From: Vitreoscilla filiformis
GTDB lineage: Bacteria; Pseudomonadota; Gammaproteobacteria; Burkholderiales; Burkholderiaceae_C
Direction of reading: 5' to 3'
DNA length: 64,000 nt
Assembly: GCF_002222655.1 (NCBI RefSeq)
Contig: NZ_CP022423.1
Coordinates: 1,674,001 to 1,738,000, forward strand
Made by a program: the position numbers and the translations under genes
The notes under the pieces: model-generated
Told to the model about the DNA's origin: nothing
Databases searched by the model: none
The model's input: the letters and a program-made list of their open reading frames with translations, nothing else
Shown: piece by piece, positions 1-8,853 of the stretch
How positions within the stretch are numbered: position 1 is the stretch's first letter
Layout: each line of letters opens with the position of its first letter

Positions 1-1
1 C

Positions 2-1549
2 AATTTCGTGGCCGGGCAATGGGTGAACGGGCAGGGCACCGGCGCCCTGCTGACCGACCCGGTGACGGGCGCTGCCCTGGTGCGCGTTTCCAGCGCCGGG
101 TTGGATCTGCCAGCGGCCTTCGCCTTTGCCCGTGATGATGGCGGCGCCGCACTGCGCGCCCTGACCTATGGCGAGCGTGCCGCTCTGCTGAAAAAAGTGG
201 GCGAGGTGCTCGCCGCCAACCGCGATGCTTATTACGACATCGCCACCGCCAACAGCGGCACGGTGAAAACCGATTCCGCCATCGACATCGATGGTGCGCT
301 CTACACCCTGGGCCAATACGCCCGCTGGGGCGCAGCCTTGGGCGAAGCGCGGGTGTTGCTGGATGGCGAGCCGGTCGCGCTGGCCAAGGATGGCGCTTTC
401 CAAAGTCAACACCTGCTGCGCCCCACACGTGGCGTGGCGCTGTTCATCAACGCCTTCAACTTTCCGGCTTGGGGTTTGTGGGAAAAGGCGGCGCCGGCGC
501 TGCTGTCGGGTGTGCCCGTCATCATCAAACCGGCGACGGCCACGGCGTGGCTCACCCAGCGCATGGTGGCCGATGTGGTGAACGCTGGCGTGTTGCCGGC
601 GGGCGCGCTGTCGGTGATTTGCGGCAGTTCGGCGGGGTTGCTGGATCAGCTCGGGCCGTTCGATGTGCTGAGTTTCACCGGCTCGGCGGAAACGGCGGCG
701 GTCATCCGTTCTCACCCGAACGTGGTGCGCCATTCGGTGCGCGTCAACATCGAGGCGGACAGCCTGAACGCCGCCGCCCTGCTGCCCGGCGCGGATGACG
801 ACGCGCTGCAATGCTTCGCCCGCGAAGTGGCGCGTGAAATGACGGTGAAAAGCGGCCAAAAATGCACCGCCATCCGCCGCGCTTTTGTGCCGGCGGAACG
901 CTTTGAGGCGGCGGCGCAGGCCATCGCCGCGCAGCTCGCCAAAGCCACGGTGGGCAACCCGCGCGGCGAGGGCGTGCGCATGGGCGCTTTGGTGAACCGC
1001 GAGCAGTTCGACAACGTCTTGGCCGGCCTGGAAACCCTGAGCGCCCACGCCGAGGTGTTGCTCGATGGCCGCGCCGCGCCTTGGGTGGATGCCGATCCGG
1101 CCATCGCCGCTTGTCTGGGCCCGACGCTGCTGGGCTGCCACACCCCCGAAGCCACCGACGCCAACGCCGTGGTGCATCAAGTGGAAGTGTTCGGCCCCGC
1201 CGCCACGCTGCTGGCCTACCGGGACGAGGCGCACCTGTTGGCGCTCGTGAGAAAGGGCGAAGGCTCGCTGGTGTGCTCGCTCTACAGCCACGATGCCGCC
1301 GCCTTGGCCGCCACCGCCGCCGAGTTGGCGGACGCGCATGGGCGCATCCACATCGTCACCCCGGCGGTGGCCAAGCTGCACAGCGGGCACGGCAACGTGA
1401 TGCCGCAATCGCTGCACGGTGGCCCCGGTCGTGCGGGGGGCGGTGAGGAGCTGGGCGGCCTGCGGGCGCTGGGTTTCTATCACCGCCGCAGCGCCTTGCA
1501 AGCCGCCCCCGAGGTGCTGGCGGCGCTGGGTGCCACGGCCCGGATCTGA
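2..1549 (+). CDS. boxD: 3,4-dehydroadipyl-CoA semialdehyde dehydrogenase, 5' partial
   Basis: NADP-dependent aldehyde dehydrogenase of the aerobic benzoyl-CoA (box) pathway. It oxidises the semialdehyde released by BoxC to 3,4-dehydroadipyl-CoA in the cytoplasm. The frame is open to the window edge (N-F-V-A-G-Q-W before the first possible GTG at 8), so the true start lies upstream. Visible are the aldehyde dehydrogenase segment FINAFNFPAWGLWEKAAPAL, the cofactor-fold motif SFTGS, and the catalytic cysteine in SGQKCTAIR, about residue 286 counted from position 8. The length fits the BoxD/PaaN-like class. It is followed 34 bp later by benzoate-CoA ligase, which supports the box assignment over the phenylacetate enzyme. 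Confidence 0.85.
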   Translation, partial: NFVAGQWVNGQGTGALLTDPVTGAALVRVSSAGLDLPAAFAFARDDGGAALRALTYGERAALLKKVGEVLAANRDAYYDIATANSGTVKTDSAIDIDGALYTLGQYARWGAALGEARVLLDGEPVALAKDGAFQSQHLLRPTRGVALFINAFNFPAWGLWEKAAPALLSGVPVIIKPATATAWLTQRMVADVVNAGVLPAGALSVICGSSAGLLDQLGPFDVLSFTGSAETAAVIRSHPNVVRHSVRVNIEADSLNAAALLPGADDDALQCFAREVAREMTVKSGQKCTAIRRAFVPAERFEAAAQAIAAQLAKATVGNPRGEGVRMGALVNREQFDNVLAGLETLSAHAEVLLDGRAAPWVDADPAIAACLGPTLLGCHTPEATDANAVVHQVEVFGPAATLLAYRDEAHLLALVRKGEGSLVCSLYSHDAAALAATAAELADAHGRIHIVTPAVAKLHSGHGNVMPQSLHGGPGRAGGGEELGGLRALGFYHRRSALQAAPEVLAALGATARI

Positions 1550-1583
1550 TCGACACCACAACACAACTTTTGGAGACGCTCCC

Positions 1584-3179
1584 ATGACCGACCTCAGCGC
1601 CGTGCCGCCACCGTCCGAGGGTTTCAACTTTGCAGGCCATGTGCTGGCGCTGAACGCGGGTCGCCCCGAGAAAGCGGCCTTCATCGACGAAACCGGCGCC
1701 ACCACCTACGGCCAGCTCGCCGAGCGTGTGCGTCGCATGGCCGCTGGCCTCAAGGCTTTGGGCATCAAGCGCGAGGAGCGCGTGCTGCTGCTGATGTTGG
1801 ACGGGCGTGATTGGCCCGTGGCCTTCCTCGGTGCGATGTATGCCGGCGTGGTGCCGGTGGCGGTGAACACCCTGCTCACCGCCGACGACTACGCCTACAT
1901 GCTGGAGCACTCCCGCGCTCAGGCTGTGTTGGTGAGTGGCGCGTTGTTGCCCACCGTCACCGCCGCGATGGTGAAAAGCGATCACGAGGTGCATAAAGTC
2001 ATCGTGTCGCGGCCCATGGCGCCGCTGCACCCGTCCGAAGTCGAGTTCGAGCACTTCCTCAGCCCGCAAGCGCCCATGCCGCAACCGGCGGCCACGGGGG
2101 CGGACGCGCCCGGCTTCTGGCTCTATTCGAGCGGCTCCACCGGTCGGCCCAAAGGCACGGTGCATTCCCACGGCAACCCGTATTGGACGGCGGAGCTGTA
2201 CGGCAAAGGCGTGCTGGGTTTGACGGAAAACGACGTGTGTTTCTCCGCCGCCAAGCTGTTTTTCGCCTACGGCCTGGGCAATGCGCTGACGTTCCCGCTG
2301 AGTGTCGGCGCCACCGTGCTGCTGATGGGCGAACGCCCGACGCCCGATGCCACCTTCCGCCGCTGGCTCGGCCAAGTCGGCGGCGTCAAACCGACGGTGT
2401 TTTACGGTGCGCCCACTGGCTTTGCGGGCATGTTGGCGCATCCGAACCTGCCGCAGCGGGAGGCGGTGGCGCTGCGCTTGGTGTCTTCGGCGGGCGAGGC
2501 GCTACCGGCGGAGCTGGGCGAGCGTTTCAAAGCGCATTTCGGCGTGGACATCGTGGACGGCATCGGCTCTACAGAGATGCTGCACATCTTCTTGTCGAAC
2601 CTGCCGGGCCGCGTGCGTTATGGCACCACGGGCTGGCCGGTGCCCGGCTACGAGGTGCAGTTGCGCGGCGAAGACGGCCAACCCGTGCCCGACGGCGAGC
2701 CGGGGGATCTCTACATTCACGGCCCCAGTGCCGCGATGATGTATTGGGGCAACCGCGAAAAAACCCGCGACACCTTCCAAGGCGGCTGGACGAAAAGCGG
2801 CGACAAATACATCCGCAACCCCGATGGCACTTACACCTACGGCGGGCGCTCGGATGACATGCTGAAGGTGAGCGGCATTTACGTCAGCCCCTTCGAGGTG
2901 GAGGCGACGTTGGTGCAGCATTCGGCGGTGCTGGAAGCGGCGGTGATCGGCATCAACGACGCAGACGGGCTCACCAAAACCAAGGCGTTTGTGGTGCTGA
3001 AGCCAGGTCAAGCCATTGACGAAGCGGCGCTCAAGGCCTTCGTCAAAGACCATTTGGCGCCCTACAAGTACCCGCGCCAGATCGAGTTTGTTGAAGACCT
3101 GCCCAAAACCGCCACCGGCAAGATTCAGCGTTTCAAGCTGCGTGAGCTGGAGCGTTGCCGGGCAGTGGGTGAAGTTTGA
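1584..3179 (+). CDS. bclA: Benzoate-CoA ligase
   Basis: ATP-dependent AMP-forming ligase that makes benzoyl-CoA from benzoate, the entry step of the box pathway; 531 residues. The start is the ATG 9 bp after a TGGAG ribosome site; the frame is open further upstream, but that stretch only overlaps boxD. The adenylate-forming signature YSSGSTGRPKGTVHSHGN lies near residues 178-195. The motif YGGRSDDMLKVSGIYVSP and the C-terminal catalytic lysine segment KTATGKIQRFK follow. The length and motifs match the benzoate-CoA ligase family. Related hydroxybenzoate ligases cannot be excluded from sequence reading alone. Confidence 0.88.
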   Translation: MTDLSAVPPPSEGFNFAGHVLALNAGRPEKAAFIDETGATTYGQLAERVRRMAAGLKALGIKREERVLLLMLDGRDWPVAFLGAMYAGVVPVAVNTLLTADDYAYMLEHSRAQAVLVSGALLPTVTAAMVKSDHEVHKVIVSRPMAPLHPSEVEFEHFLSPQAPMPQPAATGADAPGFWLYSSGSTGRPKGTVHSHGNPYWTAELYGKGVLGLTENDVCFSAAKLFFAYGLGNALTFPLSVGATVLLMGERPTPDATFRRWLGQVGGVKPTVFYGAPTGFAGMLAHPNLPQREAVALRLVSSAGEALPAELGERFKAHFGVDIVDGIGSTEMLHIFLSNLPGRVRYGTTGWPVPGYEVQLRGEDGQPVPDGEPGDLYIHGPSAAMMYWGNREKTRDTFQGGWTKSGDKYIRNPDGTYTYGGRSDDMLKVSGIYVSPFEVEATLVQHSAVLEAAVIGINDADGLTKTKAFVVLKPGQAIDEAALKAFVKDHLAPYKYPRQIEFVEDLPKTATGKIQRFKLRELERCRAVGEV

Positions 3180-3193
3180 GCGGTGGCAAAACG

Positions 3194-3287
3194 CCCCTCT
3201 CCCCGGCCCTCTCCCACAAGGGGAGAGGGAGGATCAGCGCCTTCAAAGCCCCTCTCCCCTCGTGGGAGAGGGGTTGGGTAGAGGGGG
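3194..3287 (+). repeat. REP-like palindromic doublet (copy 1)
   Basis: A 94-bp element of two C/T-rich hairpins (CCCTCTCCC...GGGAGAGGG) separated by a linker containing GCGCCTTCAAAGC. The element at 36684-36777 is the same structure in reverse orientation, with the same linker and the same length. It lies between bclA and the hydrolase gene. Confidence 0.8.
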
Positions 3288-3318
3288 CTGCGGGGCCGCA
3301 CATCAAGGATGACGACGC

Positions 3319-4125
3319 ATGTCTGAACTCATCAACGTAAACGCTGACGGGCGAGCGCTGACGCTGGAATTTGCCTGGGTTGGCCCCGAGCGTGCCAGCT
3401 TGCAAGGCGAGGCCGCCGAACCGTTGGTGTTTCTGCACGAGGGGCTGGGCTCGCTCGCCATGTGGCGAGATTTCCCCGAACAGCTTTGCACCGCGCTGAA
3501 CCGCCCCGGCTTGGTGTACTCGCGCCCCGGCTATGGCCGCTCGACGCCGCGCCCGGCGGCGGAACGCTGGGGGCTGGATTTCATGCACCTCCAGGCCGAA
3601 CACGTGCTGCCGGCGCTGTTGGCGGCGCTGGGTGTGACCGGGCGTTACCACCTGTTCGGCCACAGCGACGGCGGCTCCATCAGCCTGATTCACGCCGCCC
3701 GGTGCGGTGCGCGGGTGGCCAGTTGCACGGTGATGGCGCCGCACATCTTGGTGGAGGAATTCGGCCTGGTGAGCATCCGCGAAGCCCGCCGGGCTTACCT
3801 TGAAACCGATTTGCGCACCCGCTTGGCCAAGTACCACGACGATGTGGATTCCGCCTTCTGGGGCTGGAACGATATTTGGCTGGCGCCCGAGTTTCCGCAA
3901 TGGAACATCGAAGCGCTGTTGCCGGCGCTGGCCTGCCCGGTGCTGGCGATCCAAGGCGTGAACGATCAATACGGCACGATGGCCCAGATCGACGGCATCG
4001 CCCAGCGCCATGCGGACACGCGGCTGCTCAAACTGCCCGCGTGCGGCCATTCCCCGCACCGCGACCAGCCCGCAGCGGTGATCGCGGCGGGCCAGCTCTT
4101 TTTTGCGTCCCTCACACCGGCTTGA
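3319..4125 (+). CDS. Alpha/beta hydrolase of the benzoate cluster
   Basis: Alpha/beta-hydrolase fold enzyme of 268 residues. The nucleophile elbow is G-H-S-D-G-G with Ser at residue 116. A late Asp is plausible around GVNDQYG, and the catalytic His lies in CGHSPHRDQP near the C-terminus, completing a Ser-Asp-His triad. It lies between benzoate-CoA ligase and the ABC importer on the same strand. Similar hydrolases occur in box clusters, where a role in hydrolysing a CoA ester or a pathway side product is plausible. The substrate is not evident from sequence. Confidence 0.75.
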   Translation: MSELINVNADGRALTLEFAWVGPERASLQGEAAEPLVFLHEGLGSLAMWRDFPEQLCTALNRPGLVYSRPGYGRSTPRPAAERWGLDFMHLQAEHVLPALLAALGVTGRYHLFGHSDGGSISLIHAARCGARVASCTVMAPHILVEEFGLVSIREARRAYLETDLRTRLAKYHDDVDSAFWGWNDIWLAPEFPQWNIEALLPALACPVLAIQGVNDQYGTMAQIDGIAQRHADTRLLKLPACGHSPHRDQPAAVIAAGQLFFASLTPA

Positions 4126-4192
4126 GATCCCGCCGGTTTCAGCCCGCGCCAGCAAGAGCGCGGCTTTCACAACAACCTCTGGAGACTACGCG

Positions 4193-5367
4193 ATGAACAC
4201 CCCTCAGATGTCCCGCAAGGGCTTCCTGGCCTGCGTCTTGGCCGCTGCTTTGCCGTTGGCCGTCCAAGCCCAAACGCCCGCCAAACTCAAAGTGGGGCTG
4301 ATGTTGCCGTACACCGGCACCTATGCGGCGTTGGGCAACGCCATTGAAAACGGCTTTCGCCTCTATGTCAGCGAGCAAGGCGGCAAACTCGGCGGGCGGG
4401 AAATCGAGTTCTTCAAGGTGGAGATGAGTCCGACCCCTCCAAGGCCACGGACAACGTGGGCAAGCTCATCAAACGCGATCAGGTCGATGTGCTCATCGGT
4501 TCGGTGCATTCCGGCGTGGCGATGGCCATGGCCAAAGCAGCCAAAGACAGCAACACCCTGCTGATCGTGCCCAATGCCGGCGCGGACGCCATCACCGGCC
4601 CGATGTGTGCGCAAAACATCTTCCGCAGCAGTTTCACCAACTGGCAGCCGGCCTACGCGATGGGCGAAGTGGCGGCCAAGAAGGGCCATAAAAACGCCAT
4701 CACCATCACTTGGAAATACGCGGCGGGCACCGAGTCCGTGAAAGGGTTCAAGGAAGCGTTCGAGAAGAACGGCGGCAAGGTGGTCAAAGAGCTGGATTTG
4801 CCGTTCCCAGGCGTCGAGTTCCAAGCCCTGTTGACCGAAATCGCCGCTGCCAAACCGGATGCGGTGTACACCTTTTTTGCGGGCGGGGGCGCTGTGAAGT
4901 TCGTCAAGGACTACGCCGCCGCAGGCTTGAACAAAACCATTCCGCTTTACGGCGCCGGTTTCCTCACCGATGGCACCTTGGAAGCACAAGGCGCCGCCGC
5001 CCAAGGGCTGATGACGACGCTGCACTACGCCGACGGCTTGGACACGCCGCGTGACAAGTCCTTCCGCCTGGCCTACGCCAAGGCCCACAAACTCCAGCCG
5101 GACGTGTACGCCGTGCAAGGCTACGACGCAGCGCAAATCCTGGCCATTGGCCTGGCCGCCACCCAGGGCGATCCCAGCAAGAAAGCCGAATTCGCCGCCG
5201 CCGTAGAAAAAGCCAAGATCGACAGCCCACGTGGCCCCTTCACCATGAGCAAAGCGCACAACCCGGTGCAGGACATCTACTTGCGCAAGGTCGAAGGCAA
5301 CGTGAACAAGTCGGCGGGGGTGGCGGTCAAGGCGCTGGCCGACCCGGCACGCGGTTGCAAGCTCTGA
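4193..5367 (+). pseudogene. Branched-chain-type ABC transporter substrate-binding protein, frameshifted
   Basis: Periplasmic binding protein of the LivJ/Leu-binding family, probably binding benzoate or a related aromatic acid for the importer encoded downstream. The ATG at 4193 is followed by a signal peptide (MNTPQMSRKGFLACVLAAAL, cleavage near AQA). The mature start KLKVGLMLPYTGTYAALG is typical. At about 4421-4423 the frame shifts. Reading continues correctly one frame over as D-E-S-D-P-S-K-A-T-D-N-V-G-K and runs to 5367. A single missing base (GTG-GA[N]-GAT-GAG) explains it. Everything after the shift is a normal Peripla_BP_6 protein. It is either a recent pseudogene or a sequencing error. 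Confidence 0.85.
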
Positions 5368-5389
5368 GCATCGGCACGAGGCCCGCACC

Positions 5390-6268
5390 GTGGACGTTGC
5401 CACCTTCCTCATCCAGTGCTTGAACGCGCTGCAATACGGCTTGCTGCTGTTTCTGGTCGCCTCGGGGTTGACGCTGATCTTCGGGATCATGGGCGTTATC
5501 AACCTGGCGCACGGCAGTTTTTACATGATCGGGGCCTACATGGCCTACGCCCTGGCGCCGTTGGCGCAGGCGTGGGGCGGGGGCTTTTTCACGGCGCTGC
5601 TGTTGGGCGTGGTGCTGTCCGTGGCCTTGGGCTACGTGCTGGAGTGGGCTTTTTTCAGCTTTTTGTACGAGCGTGAGCACTTGCAACAGGTGCTCATGAC
5701 CTATGGGCTGATTTTGGTCTTTGAGGAGCTGCGCAGCCTGCTGCTGGGCGATGACGTCCACGGCGTGCAGCCGCCCGAGTGGCTCTCGGGCAGCATCGCG
5801 CTGGGGGATGTGATGAGTTATCCGGTGTATCGCCTGTTCGTCTCGGCGGTGTGCGTGGCCGTCGCCCTGGCGATGTGGGCGGTGATGACACGCACCCGGC
5901 TCGGCATGCGCATCCGCGCTGGCGCCAGCAACCGGGACATGGTGCGCGCCATGGGCGTGAACATCCGGCTGCTGTACCGCATCGTGTTTGCGGTCGGGGT
6001 GGCGCTGGCGGCGCTGGCCGGGATGATCGCCGCGCCCGTGTCCTCGGTGTACCCGGGCATGGGCGGATCGGTGCTCATCATTTGTTTTGTGGTGGTGGTG
6101 ATCGGCGGCATCGGCTCGATCAAGGGGGCGCTGGTGGCGGCCTTGCTGGTCGGGCTGGTGGACACCTTCGGCAAGGTGCTCGTGCCCTCGGTGGCCGGGC
6201 TGTCGGTCTACCTGCTGATGGCGGTGATGTTGCTGTGGAAGCCCGAAGGGCTGTTCAAAGCCGGTTGA
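5390..6268 (+). CDS. ABC transporter permease, LivH type
   Basis: Inner-membrane permease of 292 residues for a branched-chain amino acid-type (HAAT) importer. It starts with GTG 22 bp after the binding-protein stop. It is highly hydrophobic with about eight membrane segments and carries the LivH family start pattern ASGLTLIFGIMGVINLAHG. Gene order (binding protein, LivH, LivM, LivG, LivF) and its place in a box cluster suggest import of benzoate or another aromatic acid. The specificity is inferred from context. Confidence 0.85.
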   Translation: MDVATFLIQCLNALQYGLLLFLVASGLTLIFGIMGVINLAHGSFYMIGAYMAYALAPLAQAWGGGFFTALLLGVVLSVALGYVLEWAFFSFLYEREHLQQVLMTYGLILVFEELRSLLLGDDVHGVQPPEWLSGSIALGDVMSYPVYRLFVSAVCVAVALAMWAVMTRTRLGMRIRAGASNRDMVRAMGVNIRLLYRIVFAVGVALAALAGMIAAPVSSVYPGMGGSVLIICFVVVVIGGIGSIKGALVAALLVGLVDTFGKVLVPSVAGLSVYLLMAVMLLWKPEGLFKAG

Positions 6269-6280
6269 GGAGCCCCCACG

Positions 6281-7255
6281 ATGCACACATTCATCTTGTC
6301 CCCCCGCGCTCTGCCGGTGCTGCTCGCGTTTGGCGTGCTGGCGCTGTTGCCGGCGGTGCTGCCGGGGTTTTATGTCGAGTTGGCGATGAAGATCATGATC
6401 CTCGCCATCTTCGCCCTGAGTTTGGAGCTGCTGGTCGGGCAGACGGGGTTGATCTGCTTCGGCCAAGCGGCGTTCTTTGGCATCGGCGCGTACACGGTGA
6501 CGCTGCTGTCCCCCGAAGGCGAGGGCGCCGCGCTGGGGTGGGTGCTGCCGGCGTCGCTCACCGCTGCGGCGCTGTATGCCGTGGTGGTGGGCGCGTTGAG
6601 CCTGCGCACCAAAGGCGTGTACTTCATCATGATCACGCTGGCCTTCGCGCAGATGGCCTACTTTGTGTTCCATGACACCGCTTTGGGCGGCGGCAGCGAT
6701 GGCATTTACCTCTACTTCCGCCCCGTGCTCAAGCTCGGTGCCTGGCAGCCCTTCGATTTGGACAAGCCGCAGCACCTCTACTACGCGGTGTGGGCCTGTT
6801 TGATCGGCACCCTGGTGCTGCTGGCGGTGCTGTTGGAAAGCCGCACCGGGCGGGCGTTCGCGGGCATCAAGGCCAACGAGCAGCGCATGCGGGCGGCGGG
6901 TTACTCCACCTATCCGTACAAGCTGGGGGCGTTTGTGCTGTCGGCGGTTCTGGCGGGCTTGGCGGGCTTTTTGTACGCGCTCAAAGACGGTTTTGTGAAC
7001 CCCGAAATCCTGAGCTGGCACCACAGCGGAGCGGTGCTCATCATGATCATCTTGGGCGGCCTGGGCCATTTGCGCGGTGCCATGCTGGGGGCGTTGGCTT
7101 TCACGCTGTTGCAGGAGTTGTTCCAGTCGCAGGCGGTGTTCGGCAGTTTCGCCAAGCACTGGCAGTTGATGCTGGGCCTGACCATCATCGCCTTTGTCGC
7201 CCTGATGCCGCGTGGTTTGGTGGGCCTGTTGCAACGGGGAGGTCGCCATGGTTGA
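6281..7255 (+). CDS. ABC transporter permease, LivM type
   Basis: Second inner-membrane permease of the aromatic/branched-chain-type importer, 324 residues, starting 12 bp after livH behind a GAGG site. It is hydrophobic throughout. Family landmarks are ELLVGQTGLICFGQAAFFG near the N-terminus and the EAA-like loop RAFAGIKANEQRMRAAGY. Its stop overlaps the start of the ATPase gene by 8 bp, which implies translational coupling. Confidence 0.85.
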   Translation: MHTFILSPRALPVLLAFGVLALLPAVLPGFYVELAMKIMILAIFALSLELLVGQTGLICFGQAAFFGIGAYTVTLLSPEGEGAALGWVLPASLTAAALYAVVVGALSLRTKGVYFIMITLAFAQMAYFVFHDTALGGGSDGIYLYFRPVLKLGAWQPFDLDKPQHLYYAVWACLIGTLVLLAVLLESRTGRAFAGIKANEQRMRAAGYSTYPYKLGAFVLSAVLAGLAGFLYALKDGFVNPEILSWHHSGAVLIMIILGGLGHLRGAMLGALAFTLLQELFQSQAVFGSFAKHWQLMLGLTIIAFVALMPRGLVGLLQRGGRHG

Positions 7256-8015
7256 AGCACCCACGCAAGCGCAAACCTTGCTGCAAGCCCAAGGCGTAAG
7301 CCGCTTTTTCGGCGGGCTGAAGGCGGTGGAAGACGTGTCCCTTACGTTGAACCGGGGTGAGCTGCACGCCGTCATCGGCACCAACGGTGCGGGCAAATCG
7401 ACGCTCATCAACCTGTTGTCGGGTGAGTTGACGCTGAGTGCGGGGGCCGTCACCCTGGCGGGTCAGGACGTGACGCACTGGCCCCAACCCCGCCGCGCCC
7501 GGGCCGGTCTGGGGCGCAGCTACCAGCGCAACACGGTGTTTTTGGAGTTTTCGGTGCGCGAAAACTGCCGCCTGGCCGCGCAAGCCCGTTGGCAGCGCGC
7601 TTGGGATTGGTGGACGCCGGCCCGTCAATGCGTCCGCAGCCTGGGTGCCGCTGATGAAGCGATGGCCCGTGCCGGCCTGAGCGAGCACGCCGAGCGCATC
7701 GCCGGGACGCTGTCGCACGGGCAAAAACGCCAGTTGGAGATCGCCATGTGTTTGGCCTCCGATCCGCAAGTGCTGTTGCTGGACGAACCTTTGGCCGGCA
7801 TGGGCGCCGAGGAAACCGAACGCATGCTGGCGCTGCTGGGCGAGTTGAAAGCCGGCCACGCCATCTTGCTGGTGGAGCACGACATGGATGCGGTGTTTCG
7901 CGTCGCCGACCGCATCACGGTGATGGTCAACGGGCGGGTCATCGCTTCGGACGTGCCCGAGGCCATCCGCAACCATCCGCAAGTTCGCCTGGCCTACCTG
8001 GGCGACGGGCACTGA
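7248..8015 (+). CDS. ABC transporter ATP-binding protein, LivG type
   Basis: Cytoplasmic ATPase of the importer, 255 residues. The ATG at 7248 has a strong GGGGAGGT ribosome site and overlaps the livM stop; the in-frame GTG at 7212 is upstream but less likely. It has a Walker A motif GTNGAGKSTLI, a signature motif LSHGQKRQLE, a Walker B LLLDEPLAGMG and an H-loop VEHDMD. It pairs with the LivF-type ATPase that follows after 14 bp. Confidence 0.88.
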   Translation: MVEAPTQAQTLLQAQGVSRFFGGLKAVEDVSLTLNRGELHAVIGTNGAGKSTLINLLSGELTLSAGAVTLAGQDVTHWPQPRRARAGLGRSYQRNTVFLEFSVRENCRLAAQARWQRAWDWWTPARQCVRSLGAADEAMARAGLSEHAERIAGTLSHGQKRQLEIAMCLASDPQVLLLDEPLAGMGAEETERMLALLGELKAGHAILLVEHDMDAVFRVADRITVMVNGRVIASDVPEAIRNHPQVRLAYLGDGH

Positions 8016-8029
8016 AGGCACCCCACAGC

Positions 8030-8746
8030 ATGAGTGACGATTTCATCCTGCACGCCGAGGGCCTGCACACCTACTACGGCCAGAGCCATGTGTTGCACGG
8101 CGTGGGCCTGTCGATCCGCCGAGGCGAGGCCGTGGGCTTGCTGGGGCGCAACGGCATGGGCAAAACCACGCTGATCCGCAGTTTGATCGGCCAGTTGCAC
8201 GCCACGTCGGGCGAGGTGACGGTGGCCGGGCAGCGCGTCACCGGATGGCCGACCGAGCGCATCGTTCGGCTGGGCATCGGTTACGTGCCGGAAGGGCGCG
8301 GCGTGTTCCCGAATTTGAGTGTGCGCGAAAACCTCGTCATGGCCGCCCGCCCCGGCGTGCGCGGCCAGCGCGACTGGACGTTCGAGCGCGTGCTCGACAC
8401 CTTCCCCCGCCTGGCCGAGCGCCTGAACAACGGGGGCGGGCAGCTCTCGGGCGGCGAACAGCAGATGTTGGCCATTGGCCGGGCGCTGATGACGCATCCG
8501 GATTTGATGATCCTCGACGAGGCCACCGAAGGTTTGGCGCCGCTGGTGGTGGCGGAGATTTGGCGCGTCATCGGTCTGATTCGCCAAAGTGGCATCGCCT
8601 CGCTGGTGGTGGATCGCAATTACCGCCACGTGCTCGGCACCACGGATCGGTGTGTGGTGCTGGAGAAGGGGCGCGTCGTGCTGGAGGGGGATTCCGAAAC
8701 CCTGGCTCGGGATGAGGACACGCTGCATCGGTATCTGGGGGTGTGA
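8030..8746 (+). CDS. ABC transporter ATP-binding protein, LivF type
   Basis: Second ATPase of the importer, 238 residues. It has Walker A GRNGMGKTTLI, signature LSGGEQQMLAIGRAL and Walker B LMILDEATEGLAP. The usual LivF end of the ATPase domain (VEQN) reads V-V-D-R-N here, a small departure. The ATG at 8030 was chosen because the homologous sequence begins there; the frame is open further upstream only as a shadow of livG. The gene closes the transporter set. A REP-like hairpin with a T-run follows. Confidence 0.87.
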   Translation: MSDDFILHAEGLHTYYGQSHVLHGVGLSIRRGEAVGLLGRNGMGKTTLIRSLIGQLHATSGEVTVAGQRVTGWPTERIVRLGIGYVPEGRGVFPNLSVRENLVMAARPGVRGQRDWTFERVLDTFPRLAERLNNGGGQLSGGEQQMLAIGRALMTHPDLMILDEATEGLAPLVVAEIWRVIGLIRQSGIASLVVDRNYRHVLGTTDRCVVLEKGRVVLEGDSETLARDEDTLHRYLGV

Positions 8747-8762
8747 TGTGCGGGGGGGGCAG

Positions 8763-8807
8763 CCCCCTCTCCCCAACCCCTCTCCCGCGAGGGGAGAGGG
8801 GCTTTTT
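8763..8807 (+). repeat. REP-like palindrome with terminator character (copy 2)
   Basis: A C/T-rich palindrome (CCCCTCTCCC-GCGA-GGGGAGAGGGG) followed directly by CTTTTTC. It belongs to the same family as the other four copies in this window. The hairpin plus T-run between livF and the thiolase gene could act as a Rho-independent terminator or attenuator. Confidence 0.75.
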
Positions 8808-8853
8808 CTGTGCATCGGCCCTGCTGTTTTTTCTTTGACTTTGTTTCTTCACC

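Noticed and set aside
5327..7453. 708-codon minus-strand open frame opposite the livHM genes
   Set aside because: His/Gln/Arg-rich shadow translation of G+C-rich permease genes; no ribosome site or family pattern.
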